From Neoarius graeffei (Eukaryota > Chordata > Actinopteri > Siluriformes > Ariidae), in assembly GCF_027579695.1 (NCBI RefSeq), contig NC_083577.1, forward strand, positions 68,327,241 to 68,391,240: 64,000 bases of DNA. The letters run 5' to 3'. Position numbers and translations under genes: made by a program. Shown one piece after another: positions 33,777 to 44,223 of this stretch (its first letter is position 1; each line of letters begins with the position of its first letter). The notes under the pieces were generated by a model. The model saw only the letters and a list, made by a program, of their open reading frames with translations. It was not told where the DNA came from and made no database searches.

Positions 33777-36124
33777 TATATGCACGTGATGCATATACAC
33801 CACTGTTACTACAGAGTTTAATTTTTATGTGGGTTTTATTTCCCTTTTTTAACAGTGCCAAGGGCCAAACCTCAAGGCTGTATGTCCAGATACTTTTTAA
33901 AATGTTCTATTATATTATTCTAATGAATATATATATATAAAATTGCGTCCCTTTTGAACTTGTTGGTGGTTTAAGGGTTACACCGTCCCCCATCCCTGTG
34001 CTTCAGTGTCATTCATGTGTATGAGCAGTTTGAACAAATGTTGCTGGATAATCCTGGCAAACTAAACTGTCATGTTACAGTGCCAGCACACTACACTTAC
34101 CTTTAATTAATCATTACTGTATGTTCAACATTGCGTCACAAGTTATTAAAATTGTTTTCAGTGTATTTTCCCCTTGGCCTACAATTACTGATGCATTTTG
34201 CAGGCTCAGACATGAACCATTCAGATAATTACATAGTGATGCTCCATGATGGGAAAACCTCTCGTACGGCAAAGCAAAACTCAACTCGCCCTTATAGAGA
34301 CTGACTGACTGACTTAAAATACACAACTAGCAAAACATATGCTGTGTGAAATTTCAGTTCTGCTTTTAAGTGAAAATATGTGCCACTTATCGCATGCCAG
34401 ATTGTTAAAGATTATACGTCTTCTGGACTGGACTGGACTGGACTATGTGACAAAAACATTCGCTGACAAATTTTATCATTCAAGAAAAGTATCTGTCTCA
34501 CTTCGTCTGTCCAAGTTGTTGAATCTGAAATCTTAGTTTTGTATGTATGTAATATAGGTTCACCGATGTGGTGTAAATATATCTGTATAGCGTGCTTTTG
34601 TTTGCACATATACAGAAGGCTCGGCTGTTGCTGTGGGACCAAGAACAATGCTATAACACTGTGATATTTATCTCGAGATAAAATAGCACAGTTACGTCAG
34701 ACAGATATTACTTACTAACTTTATGTACATGCTGTTTTCTTCTCAAGCCAAACAAAAGTGATTGATTACCCCAGTAAAAAGGCAAATAAGTGATTTTTTT
34801 TTTTTTTTTTTTTTTTTTTAATTCCTAGGCCCTTGGTTCTCAATTACTGACCTTAAAATATATTTAGCCCTCAGGATTATTGGTGTCAAACCTCTGGTCT
34901 TCTTATTGAATTACAGTACGTCACTGCTTTTTACAGCATATTGCTAAATGATTAACATTTACAGGTGCCCATGTACAATGCTGATTAGACTAAAATGCTG
35001 TGTGTTTTGTATGCATTAAATTTGGTGCTTTTTTTTTTTTTTTTAAATAAAATCAGTTAGCCCAGGACGCCTTAGTACATGATCTTGATGTTTAGATTTC
35101 ATTAATTGCCGGTCACGCCTTGCATTGTGCTCTAGAGCAGGAAAAACAAACCCGGTTCATGTTTCTCTGTTCTTACAGAATTCTGTTCCAACCTTAATCC
35201 AGCTGAGCTGATCCAGCTAATCAGGTAAACTGATTATCTGGTGCACTTGTCCTGGATTAGGGCTATAACTGAATTCTGTAAGAAGGCGTGATGTTTAGAA
35301 AGAGGGTTAATGACCACTTCTCTAGAAGGAACATGGCAGCTTTGGTAACGAGGTTGTCACATTGGAAAACTATTCATGTCTTTAAAAAATAAAAATGTAA
35401 ATACAGGCAGTGTTTAGTTTAAAACAAACCAGGTCGCCATCTGAACTGTTCCCACTTGCGTCACATGGATATTAAGCAGAATAGAAATCTAATCAAGCAT
35501 TTTTATATCGATTTTTTTTTTCCTTCTTTCCATCCCCAAAAATAAAAAGGAAGCATGCTGTTTCATTAATCCGAAAATCTAAATTCAGGCATGCAGATGC
35601 AAAAGATTTGCAGTGTGTCATCTTCAAGAACCTAGAATAACAGATTTTCTTTGTGTGTCTGTATAAGAGAGAATGGAAAGTATTTCTTCATGATGGGCTG
35701 CTGTTTTTTTTTTTTTTGTTTGTTTTGTTTTGTATTTTCCTTTTTCAGTCATCGAATTCATACCCATGCTAATGGCTCCACTGAGATCTGTGGCTGAGAT
35801 TATTGCAAAAAAATAATAATTAATAATAATAAAAAAAGCCACTGAAATGTTTTCTATTGCAGCTTGTAAAGTAAGCGCTTTGACAGAAGAACAAGTAACT
35901 ACTCGGTTTAGTCTACTCAAAAAGATATGTTTAAATGCCATTTAGAAATAAAGCTTGCTGTACAACCTTGCATTACTCAGTTGATTAAAGACTATATTAA
36001 AGAAGTCACGTTTCTTGTTCTCTTCTTTAACAGGCAGCTATTCTTTTTCATTTACAATAGATATCGTCACTACTCAGCTTCATTTAAAAAAAAAACAAAA
36101 CCCAGGTGTAGGTCTGTCATGACA

Positions 36125-36480
36125 GGGCGGCACGGTGGTGTAGTGGTTAGCGCTGTCGCCTCACAGCAAGAAGGTCCGGGTTCGAGCCCCGTGGCCGGCG
36201 AGGGCCTTTCTGTGCGGAGTTTGCATGTTGTCCGTGTGGGTTTCCTCCGGGTGCTCCGGTTTCCCCCACAGTCCAAAGACATGCAGGTTAGGTTAACTGG
36301 TGACTCTAAATTGACCGTAGGTGTGAATGTGAATGGTTGTCTGTGTCTATGTGTCAGCCCTGTGATGACCTGGCGACTTGTCCAGGGTGTACCCCGCCTT
36401 TTGCCCGTAGTCAGCTGGGATAGGCTCCAGCTTGCCTGCGACCCTGTAGAAGGATAAAGCGGCTAGAGATAATGAGATGA
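36125..36480 (+). mobile_element. tRNA-derived SINE copy 6
   Basis: Flanked by the 14-bp duplication GGTCTGTCATGACA (36111-36124, 36481-36494). It has small deletions in the body (TTGTCCGTGTGGG; one GTGAGTGTGAA unit missing). Confidence 0.93.
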
Positions 36481-36494
36481 GGTCTGTCATGACA

Positions 36495-37169
36495 ATCTAG
36501 AGGTGGCAGTGGTAAGGGAAAACTTTCTGATATGACAGGATGAAGAAACCTTGAGAGGAACCACATTTAAAAAGGAATGGTGGATTGTGCGGTTATTAAT
36601 CACCAGTCTTTCACAACTGGTAGCTATGTTGTAAAGTCAAACAAACAATGCTGAGTGGTGAATCAGAGTCATGATTTGAACGCAGGAAAGGCTTTATGAT
36701 TACAGCAGCAGTTCTTAGCAGTATGCAGGTGAGGGTCAGACTTGGGCATCAAGTGTGATATAGGGTATGTATTTTGCACTATCCTAGTTAGAGAAAAAAA
36801 AACAGAAGGGAGGTAAATCATGTTGGGCATCAAGCATGGATCAGGAGTATCACAGCATTTTGACCACAGGAGGGTGTTGAAGCCACAGCAGCCATGCTCC
36901 CAAAGCACGTGCTCCTAACAACAAAGCCATTTCAAACAGAGTCTAAATAAAATAAAATAAAATACGATACCATAAATAACAGCAAGGAGATAGAAGGGTG
37001 ATCATAATCTGGAAGGTACTGAACCGCTGTGCATTATGGGATTTTGTACTGGGGTATAGTGGACTTGTCTGTAGAAATAAGATATCAAACGTGCATGAGG
37101 TTATGAGTTTGAATAAGTTATAAAAGGTGGCATACAGTATAGTACAGTGTGTTTTTGTCAGAGCTATAA
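36495..37169. other. Intergenic sequence, nothing recognised
   Basis: Between bmpr2 and fam117b. No coding similarity; a short AAATAAAATAAAATA run near 36950. Confidence 0.5.
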
Positions 37170-38033
37170 CAGGACTGGATGATCTTCTTCTTTTGGCTGC
37201 TCCCGATTAGGGGTCGCCACAGCGGATCTTTCGTCTCCATTGCTCCCTGTCTCCCGCATCCTTCTCTACCACACCTGCCACTTTCATGTCCTCTCTCACC
37301 ACATCCATGTATCTCCTCTTTGGCCTTCCTCGTTTTCATTTGCCTGGCAGCTCCATCCTCAACATTCTCCTTCCAACATGCTCTGCATCTCTTCTCAGGA
37401 TGTGTCCGTACCATCTCAGTCTCATCTCTCTTAGCTTCATTCCCAAGCTCTCCACATGTGCTGTCCCTCTGATGTGCTCGTTCCTTATCCTGTCCAACCT
37501 CCCATCGCAAACCTTAACATCCTCAACTCCGCCACCTCCAACTTTGCCTCCTGTCTCTTCGTTAAGGGTACGGTCTCCAATCCATACATCACAGCTGGTC
37601 TCACTACTGTCTTATACATCTTACCTTTCACTTTTGCTGGGACTTTCCTATCACAAATGACTCCTGAAATCCTTCTCCAACTGCTCCAGCCTGCCTGCAC
37701 TCTCTCTCACCTCACTATCGCAGCCCCCATTTTCCTGCACAGTTGACCCCAGGTACTTGAATTCACCAACTTTCTTTACATCTGCTCCTTGCATTTTCAC
37801 TACACTCTCATCCCCGTTCTCATTGATGCACATGTATTCTGTCTTGCTACTGCTCACCTTCATCCGCAAACATCATGTTCCATGGTGACTCTTGCCTCAC
37901 TTCGTCCGTCAAGCTATCCATCACTATGGCAAACAAAAAAGGGCTCGAAGCAGATCCTCGATGGAGTCCCACCTTCACCTTGAACCGTTCAGTCGTTCCA
38001 ACTGCACACCTCACTGCTGTTTCACTGTTCTCA
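37170..38033 (-). pseudogene. RTE-type LINE reverse transcriptase, 3' part
   Basis: On the - strand: LHRGSASSPFLFAIVMDSLT (RT palm), then MMFAD with the rest of the FADD catalytic box deleted. Then FKYLGSTVQENGGCDSEVRE, WRRISGVICDRKVPAKVKGK and GLETVPLTKRQEAKLEVAEL, the thumb and post-RT region of fish RTE-like LINEs. A frameshift follows near 37490, and translation continues in another frame towards 37180. The element continues beyond the Tc1 insertion at 39657-39772 (DLEKAYDRV-like palm block). Inactive. Confidence 0.8.
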
Positions 38034-38035
38034 TA

Positions 38036-39654
38036 CAGTGCTGAGCGTAAATGAGTCCACCCCCTTTGAAAAGTAACATTTTAAACAATATCTCAATGAA
38101 CACAAACAATTTCCAAAATGCTGACAAGACAAAGTTTAATATAGCATCTGTTTAACTTATAAAGTGAAAGTAAGGTTAATAATATAACTTAGATTACACA
38201 TTTTTTCAGTTTTACTCAAATTAGGGTGGTGCAAAAATGAGTACACCCCACAACAAAAACTACTACATCTAGTACTTTGTATGGCCTCCATGATTTTTAA
38301 TGACAGCACCAAGTCTTCTAGGCATGGAATGAACAAGTTGGCGGCATTTTGCAACATCAATTTTTTTTCCATTCTTCAACAATGACCTCTTTTAGTGACT
38401 GGATGCTGGATGGAGTGTGATGCTCAACTTGTCTCTTCAGAATTCCCCATAGGTGTTCGATTGGGTTCAGATGAGGAGACATACTGTACTTGGCCACTGA
38501 ATCACTTTCACCCTGTTCTTCTTCAGAAATCCAACAGTGGCCTTAGATGTGTGTTTAGTCATGTTGGAAAACTGCATAACGACCAAGGGCATGGAGTGAT
38601 GGTAGCATCTTCTCTTTCAGTATAGAGCAATACGTCTGTGAATTCATGATGCCATCAATGAAATGCAGCTCCCCGACACCAGCAGCACTCATGCAGCCCC
38701 ACATAAGGACACTGCCACCACCATGTTTCACTGTAGGCACCAGGCATTTTTCTTTGTATTCCTCACCTTTGCGACGCCATACAGTTTTGAAGCCATCAGT
38801 TCCAAAAACATTTATCTTGGTCTCATCACTCCAGAGTATAGAGTCCCAGTAGCCTTCATCTTTGTCAGCATGGGCCCTGGCAAACTCTAGGCGGGCTTTT
38901 TTGTGCCTGGGCTTTAGGAGAGGCTTCTTTCGTGGATGGCAACCATGCATGCCATTCCTCTGCAGTGTACGCCGTATTGTGTCACGGGAAATAGTCGCCC
39001 CGGTTTGGCTTTCTACTTCTTTAGATAACTGCAGTGAACTTGCATGCCGATTTTCTTCAACCCTTCTCATCAGAAGACGCTCCTGTCGAGGTGTTAACTT
39101 CCGTGGAAGACCTGGACGTCTCTGTGAGATGGTTGGAGTTCCATCTTTCTTAAATTTTTGTACCACTTTTGCTACAGTATTCTGACTGATAAGTAAAGCT
39201 TTGCTGATCTTCTCGTAGCCTTCACCTTTGTGGTGGAAAGAAATTATTTTCTTTGGGGAATTCTGAAGAGACAAGTTGAGCATCCCTCTCCATCCAGCAT
39301 CCAGTCACTAAAAGAGGTCATTGTTGAAGAATGGAAAAAGACTGATGCTGCAAAATGTCGCCAACTTATTCGTTCCATGCCTAGAAGACTTGGTGCTGTC
39401 ATTAAAAATCATGGAGGCCATACAAAGTACTAGATGTAGTAGTTTTTGTTGTGGGGTGTACTCATTTTTGCACCACCCTAATTTGAGTAAAGCTGAAAAA
39501 TGTGTAATCTGAGTTATATTATTAACCTTACTTTCACATTATAAGTTAAACAGATGTTATATTAAACTTTGCCTTGTCAACTGTTTGTGTTCATTGAGAT
39601 ATTGTTTAAAATGTTACTTTTCAAAGGGGGTGCACTCATTTACGCTGAGCACTG
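38036..39654 (-). mobile_element. Tc1 element 2, rearranged with long inverted ends
   Basis: TA-flanked (38034-38035, 39655-39656), ends CAGTGCTGAGCGTAAATGAG and CTCATTTACGCTGAGCACTG. The complementary arms are not the usual short repeats but extend about 410 bp (38036-38448 against 39255-39654). Both include the 3' end of the transposase gene (PRRLGAVIKNHGGHTKY in opposite orientations). The 5' end of the element has therefore been replaced by an inverted copy of its 3' end. 1619 bp. Confidence 0.9.
38555..39254 (-). pseudogene. Tc1 transposase, N-terminus lost and C-terminus frameshifted
   Basis: From KKIISFHHKGEGYEKISKAL, through SQNTVAKVVQKFKKDGTPTI (paired-like HTH), SILWSDETKINVFG (first Asp), LMWGCMSAAGVGELHFIDGI, to VFQHD (second Asp), where a short deletion shifts the frame. 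KHTSKATVGFLKKNRVKVIQ and a degenerate PIEHLWGIL-type Glu box follow in another frame down to 38290. The open frame's first residues (MLNLSLQNSP) come from the inverted 3' copy. Not functional. Confidence 0.9.
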
Positions 39655-39656
39655 TA

Positions 39657-39772
39657 TATGTTTTGCACCACTCTAATATACTTCTCATTCACTCCACTCT
39701 CCTTCTCATATAATACCATAACCCATCTCTCAGCACTCTGTCGTATGCCTTCTCCAGGTCTCCAAACACACA
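39657..39772 (-). pseudogene. RTE-type LINE fragment continuing past the Tc1
   Basis: On the - strand VFGDLEKAYDRVLR-like sequence (with frame breaks) gives the first RT palm block. It continues the LINE of 37170-38033, which was split by the Tc1 insertion. Confidence 0.65.
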
Positions 39773-39777
39773 ATCAT

Positions 39778-40254
39778 ACTTGCCAACCCTCCCGATTTCA
39801 GCGGGAGGCTCCCGATTTTAGCCTCCGTCTCCCGATCGTATTTGTTAAAAACTGGATAATCTCCCAGTTTGGGGAAATCCCTACCGCCAAGTTAAAAACA
39901 CTCCTGATTATGTCCAGTCAGAATCGTATGAGAAACACTGCTGACGTCAACTGATTTTTAACCAATCAACGACCAGAACGACAGTCACTTCCATAATGTA
40001 GGATTCACCCAGGCTGTCCAACATTTTTTACAAGCAGTCATTCATCATGGCCACTAAACCCAATACCAAACGGCAAAAAGATGAGTGTAAATACCAGGTT
40101 GCATGGGAGAATGAATTTCCATGGATAAGCAAATGTTTGACCAGCCAGTTACACATTTTAAGGTAAAAAGATACCTTAAATCAGAATATAATGGACATTT
40201 GAGTGTGAAATTAAACTAGTCTTCCATAGCATTTCAGAAACAAACTGTACAACT
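39778..40254 (+). mobile_element. hAT-like 5' fragment with a small exon
   Basis: CATACTTGCCAACCCTCCCG followed by repeated CTCCCGATTTTAGCC is a known style of fish hAT end. A 38-codon frame from 40047, MATKPNTKRQKDECKYQVAW then ENEFPWISKCLTSQ, resembles the W-E-x-x-F-P start of hAT transposases. It ends at TTAAG|GTAAAA (40163), a plausible donor. The right end is not clear and may be lost. Confidence 0.5.
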
Positions 40255-41034
40255 TCTAAAGTTTCTAAAGATGCACACCGTCATCAGCAACCAGAGGAGC
40301 CTGTTCAGTGACAGAATGCTCCTTCCCAAGTGCAGGACTAACAGACTTAAAAACTCCTTTGTCCCTCACGCCATCAGACTGTACAACTCCTCTCTGGGGG
40401 GGAGGAGGGGTAACAAGAGGACAGAGGACGGGAAGGAACAGTAGCCTAGCCTGACAATAAGCAATACCGGACAATGTGCAATATAATGTGCAATATCTCT
40501 CCTGCTGCCCCCCCCTTTTTTCCCCTCCCCCTCCCCCTCCCTTCCTTCCCCATATCTTGCTCTTTTTATATTTGTATATGTAAATCTCATCTCATTATCT
40601 CTAGCTGCTTTATCCTGTTCTACAGGGTCGCAGGCAAGCTGGAGCCTATCCCAGCTGACTACGGGCGAAAGGCGGGGTACACCCTGGACAAGTCGCCAGG
40701 TCATCACAGGGCTGACACATAGACACAGACAACCATTCACACTCACATTCACACCTACGGTCAATTTAGAGTCACCAGTTAACCTAACCTGCATGTCTTT
40801 GGACTGTGGGGGAAACCGGAGCACCCGGAGGAAACCCACGCGGACACGGGGAGAACATGCAAACTCCGCACAGAAAGGCCCTCGCCGGCCACGGGGCTCG
40901 AACCCGGACCTTCTTGCTGTGAGGCGACAGCGCTAACCACTACGCCGCCCTATCTAGAAGTTTTTTTTCTCTATTTTCTATTCTCTGTTTATCCTACTGG
41001 AATCTTAATTTCCCTTAAGGAACCCTCCCAAAGG
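40255..41034 (+). pseudogene. L2/Rex1-like LINE 3' end, interrupted by a SINE
   Basis: The + frame SNQRSLFSDRMLLPKCRTNR then LKNSFVPHAIRLYNSSL matches the last residues of RT proteins of L2/Rex1-like LINEs. It is followed by a 3' UTR with GTGCAATATAATGTGCAATA and, after the SINE (40586-40948), TTAATTTCCCTTAAGGAACC. Only the terminal part is present. Confidence 0.65.
40586..40948 (-). mobile_element. tRNA-derived SINE copy 7
   Basis: Inverted copy with CTCATCTCATTATCTCTAGC at the left and GCTAACCACTACGCCGCCC at the right. The A-box end is slightly shortened (ACCACCGTG missing). No clear duplication. It is inserted in the LINE 3' UTR. Confidence 0.88.
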
Positions 41035-41035
41035 G

Positions 41036-41262
41036 ATCTCATCTCATTATCTCTAGCCGCTTTATCCTGTTCTACAGGGTTGCAGGCAAGCTGGAGCCTA
41101 TCCCAGCTGGCTACGGGCGAAAGGCGGGGTACACCCTGGACAAGTCGCCAGGTCATCACACAGACAACCATTCACACCTACGGTCAATTTAGAGTCACCA
41201 GTTACCCACGCGGACATGGGGCTCGAACCCAGGACCTTCTTGCTGTGAGGTGACAGCGCTGA
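41036..41262 (-). mobile_element. tRNA-derived SINE copy 8, internally deleted
   Basis: Inverted copy of 227 bp. The tail and body are present, but two central segments are missing (after CATCACA and after CCAGTTA), and it ends at GACAGCGCTGA, short of the A-box. Confidence 0.85.
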
Positions 41263-41336
41263 TAAACATTCTTCTAAAGCATCACTTGTGTTATTTTCTG
41301 TGTATGTATACAATATTCAGGCATGAGATTTTTCAG

Positions 41337-41717
41337 GGGGCGGCACGGTGGTGTAGTGGTTAGCGCTGTCGCCTCACAGCAAGAAGGTCCGGGTTCGAGC
41401 CCCGTGGCCGGCGAGGGCCTTTCTGTGCGGAGTTTACATGCTCTCCCCGTGTCCGCGTGGGTTTCCTCCGGGTGCTCCGGTTTCCCCCACAGTCCAAAGA
41501 CATGCAGGTTAGGTTAACTGGTGACTCTAAATTGACCGTAGGTGTGAATGTGGGTGTGAATGGTTGTCTGTGTCTATATGTGTCAGCCCTGTGATGACCT
41601 GGCGACTTGTCCAGGGTGTACCCCGCCTTTCGCCCGTAGTCAGCTGGGATAGGCTCCAGCTTGCCTGCGACCCTGTAGAACAGGATAAAGCGGCTACAGA
41701 TAATGAGATGAGATGAG
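41337..41717 (+). mobile_element. tRNA-derived SINE copy 9
   Basis: Full-length, flanked by the 14-bp duplication ATGAGATTTTTCAG (41323-41336, 41718-41731). It lies about 550 bp upstream of the fam117b start codon, close to the promoter. Confidence 0.93.
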
Positions 41718-41959
41718 ATGAGATTTTTCAGCTCAAATCAAGACAAGTTCAGATTTTTCACTCTGAGCTCTGTCATGCCTGATACATGAATCCCATAACC
41801 TAGAGTAATATCAATTGGGATCCACTGTTTTTATCATTCCAACCGAAGAGAGAATTTTGAAAAAGAAGTTGTCCAGTCTGCACAATGTGGCTTTCTCTGT
41901 TTACATTTCCTTCAAGCAAAAATTGCATCCAGCGTGCTATAGAAAGAGTTAAAAGGATC

Positions 41960-42265
41960 CTGTAAGCAGCCAATGAAAAGTTGTCTTATGTCAAGGATTG
42001 ACCAATGAGAAGGGCGGGTAGGCGGAGCTTTGGCAGGAGTTGACTGTGCGTGGCTCGCGCTGCTGCTGTGTGAGTGGAGTTTACCTCAGGACGCGAACCG
42101 AACCGAGCCGAGCCGAAGAGCTCTCCGGAACCGAGCGAAAGAAGAAACAAAGCACCTATATGGAGTGATACGAGAAGGATAGAAGAGTGTCTACGACCTC
42201 AAACACACCTGGTGTTGAGTTTTAGGGTTGTTTTTTGGGTTTTTTTTCGGAAGTTTGTGAGCGTC
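41960..42265 (+). promoter_or_regulatory. Putative fam117b promoter and 5' leader
   Basis: Just upstream of the fam117b start codon the sequence turns GC and CpG rich. It holds two CCAAT-type boxes (about 41970 and 42001), a GC-box-like GGGCGGGTAGGCGG (42012-42025) and a run of CGAACCGAACCGAGCCGAGC (42094-42113). The frame of the start codon is open upstream to about 42074 but contains no ATG, so it is read as leader. No TATA box is obvious, as expected for a CpG-type promoter. The start site is inferred, not seen. Confidence 0.5.
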
Positions 42266-42935
42266 ATGTCCCAAAGAGTTCGGAAAAACGGCTCGCCGAC
42301 GTCCAACTGCAGCTCGGTGAGCGGCGGAAGTTCGAGCGGAACCTCGGGTCTGAGCGCCGGGGTGAGTTTACTGAGCCGCCTGCTGCCTATGAAAGCCACC
42401 GTGCCGTTCCAGCTCAAAGCACAGCCACAGCTCCCCCTAGCGGCCAGGATGGCGCTGTCCAACGGAGGAGGAGGAGGAAATAATGCAAACATTAAATGCA
42501 GCGGATGCGACGCAGCCGGAAGTCGTCTGTGCGCCCCTTCTCGCTCTGCTTCCTCATCTTCCTCTTCCTCCTGCGCCGCTTTGAGTCCGTCCTCATCTCC
42601 TACATGTCCCTCTTCTTCTTCTTCCTTGGCCCTCAGAAGCAGTTCTCCTGTGTCTCCTCACACACAGGTCAGTGTGGCATCACTGGCTCATCCCAGCGTG
42701 CCTTCCTCCCTGTCTGCTGGCTCTCACTTATCCTCATCCTCCTCATCCTCATCCTCATCCGTGCTGCTCAGCTCACTGACGGACACTTTGGTGCTCACAG
42801 CCGCCTCACATCCTTCAACATCTTCCCCCTCTTGTGGGCACAGGGGCAAAGCCCTGGCATCTTCGCAGCACGGCTCACCTGAAAATGACAGACTGTCACC
42901 TGAGAGGATAAGCCCGAGCTCACCTGTGCACAAAG
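42266..42935 (+). CDS. fam117b: fam117b first coding exon
   Basis: Starts MSQRVRKNGSPT and contains LLPMKATVPFQLKAQPQLPL, the N-terminal signature of the FAM117/GLCCI1 family (R-x-RATVPFQL-like). The middle of the 223-codon exon is low complexity, with long Ser runs from TCC/TCT/TCA codons. It ends SPENDRLSPERISPSSPVHK, the conserved SPE..SP..SP block before the exon junction. The donor is AAAG|GTAACC at 42936, phase 1. FAM117B is a poorly characterised, largely disordered phosphoprotein. Its position just downstream of bmpr2 agrees with human 2q33 gene order, which supports fam117b over fam117a or glcci1. Confidence 0.88.
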
Positions 42936-43010
42936 GTAACCCGTTTACCTACTCATTCAACGTATGAGTGAGTGGCGTGTTTTTCTTTTCTTTTATGTAT
43001 ACTGTACATA

Positions 43011-43808
43011 ACCATCTGTAGCCGGTTATCCTGTTCTACAGGGTCGCGGGCAAGCTAGAGCCTATCCCAGCTGACGAGAGGCGGGGTACACTCTGGACAA
43101 GTCGCCAGGGCTGATGCTGATACAGAGACACACACAACCATTCAAGGCCAATTTATGCTAACAACCCAGTCCTCGCAGACAGCGTCGCAGATAGCGTCTG
43201 CGTAGCCCGCCCACCTTCGCAGACGCTCTGCGCGCACCTCCCAAAAATTGTGACCACCGCAGAAGCCTCGCAGACAAGAGGGCTCTGATTGGTCCACTCT
43301 GTATCCGCTGTACACGCACTTCCGCTTCCCTGCTTTCCCGGTTTGGTTTGTTTTCACGACCGCCATTTTTAAAAACACGAGCAAAGATGGAGCAGCACGA
43401 AGAGCGGTTGATCGAGGAAGTGAGGAAGTACGTACATCTATACGACTCCAGTTCTAGTCATTATAAGTAACCGGAGGATAAACATTCCACTAACCACACC
43501 CACCAACTACTCCTAGCGATTTCGCGACTTCGCGCCCCCTTGCGTTGTGGCAGTGCACAACCTATTACTCTCCGCTCAATGATAAATTACAACTGCCTGC
43601 GAAAAGCTGTCTGCGAAAGCCTTGTCGGAAGAGCATGCAGAGGCCTTCACACTCACATTCACACCTACGGTCAATTTAGAGCCACTAGTTAACCTGACCG
43701 TATGTCTTTGGACTGTAGAGGAAGCCCATCCAGACTCTACACAGAAAGGCCATCGCCGGCCCGAACCCTGGACCTTCTTGCTGTGAGGCGACAGTGCTGA
43801 CCACTACA
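43011..43808 (-). mobile_element. Old tRNA-derived SINE copy 10, split by a MITE
   Basis: Diverged inverted copy, from CTGTAGCCGGTTATCCTGTT to GGCGACAGTGCTGACCACTA. It is interrupted at CAACCATTCA by the Harbinger-like MITE at 43145-43646 and resumes CACTCACATTCACACCTACG. More diverged than the other copies, so older. Confidence 0.85.
43145..43646 (+). mobile_element. PIF/Harbinger-like MITE family B, copy 2
   Basis: AGGCC...GGCCT ends flanked by TCA (43142-43144, 43647-43649). The intact SINE consensus shows the empty site (CCATTCACACTC). It carries a 26-codon 5' exon at 43387-43466, MEQHEERLIEEVRKYVHLYD then SSSSHYK, ending TATAA|GTAACC. The EERLI.EVRK.P.LYD..S..YK pattern is the start of a MADF/Myb-like domain, as in the accessory DNA-binding protein of PIF/Harbinger elements. 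The nuclease gene is absent. Confidence 0.85.
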
Positions 43809-43822
43809 TGATAACAATACAT

Positions 43823-44195
43823 CTCATCTCATTATCTCTAGCCGCTTTATCCTGTTCTACAGGGTCGCAGGCGAGCTGGAGCCTATCCCAGCTGACTACG
43901 GGCGAAAGGCGGGGTACACCCTGGACAAGTCGCCAGGTCATCACAGGGCTGACACATAGACACAGACAACCATTCACACTCACATTCACACCTACGGTCA
44001 ATTTAGAGTCACCAGTTAACCTAACCTGCATGTCTTTGGACTGTGGGGGAAACCGGAGCACCCGGAGGAAACCCACGCGGACACGGGGAGAACATGCAAA
44101 CCCCGCACAGAAAGGCCCTCACCGGCCACGGGGCTCGAACCCGGACCTTCTTGCTGTGAGGCGACAGCGCTAACCACTACACCACCGTGCCGTCC
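43823..44195 (-). mobile_element. tRNA-derived SINE copy 11
   Basis: Inverted full-length copy flanked by ATAACAATACAT (43811-43822, 44196-44207). It lies directly beside the older copy 10. Confidence 0.93.
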
Positions 44196-44223
44196 ATAAC
44201 AATACATTATTTTACAATTACTG

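Larger units (their letters stand above)
31430..36110 (+). other. bmpr2 3' UTR, end unresolved
   Basis: After the stop codon there is AT-rich, non-coding sequence. Human BMPR2 has a very long 3' UTR, and a long one is plausible here. Candidate polyadenylation hexamers AATAAA lie near 35046, 35388 and 35946. The interval includes a poly-A/(AG)n tract (about 31796-31840), a TGTAAATA Pumilio-type site at 34572, homopolymer T runs (34796-34819, 35030-35044) and a Tc1-derived MITE with a nested SINE (32933-33776). No coding exon is recognisable. Which hexamer is used cannot be decided without transcripts. Confidence 0.5.

Noticed and set aside
42074-42265. N-terminal extension of fam117b (64 codons upstream of the chosen start)
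   Set aside because: The frame is open but contains no ATG, and the known family start MSQRVR is at 42266.
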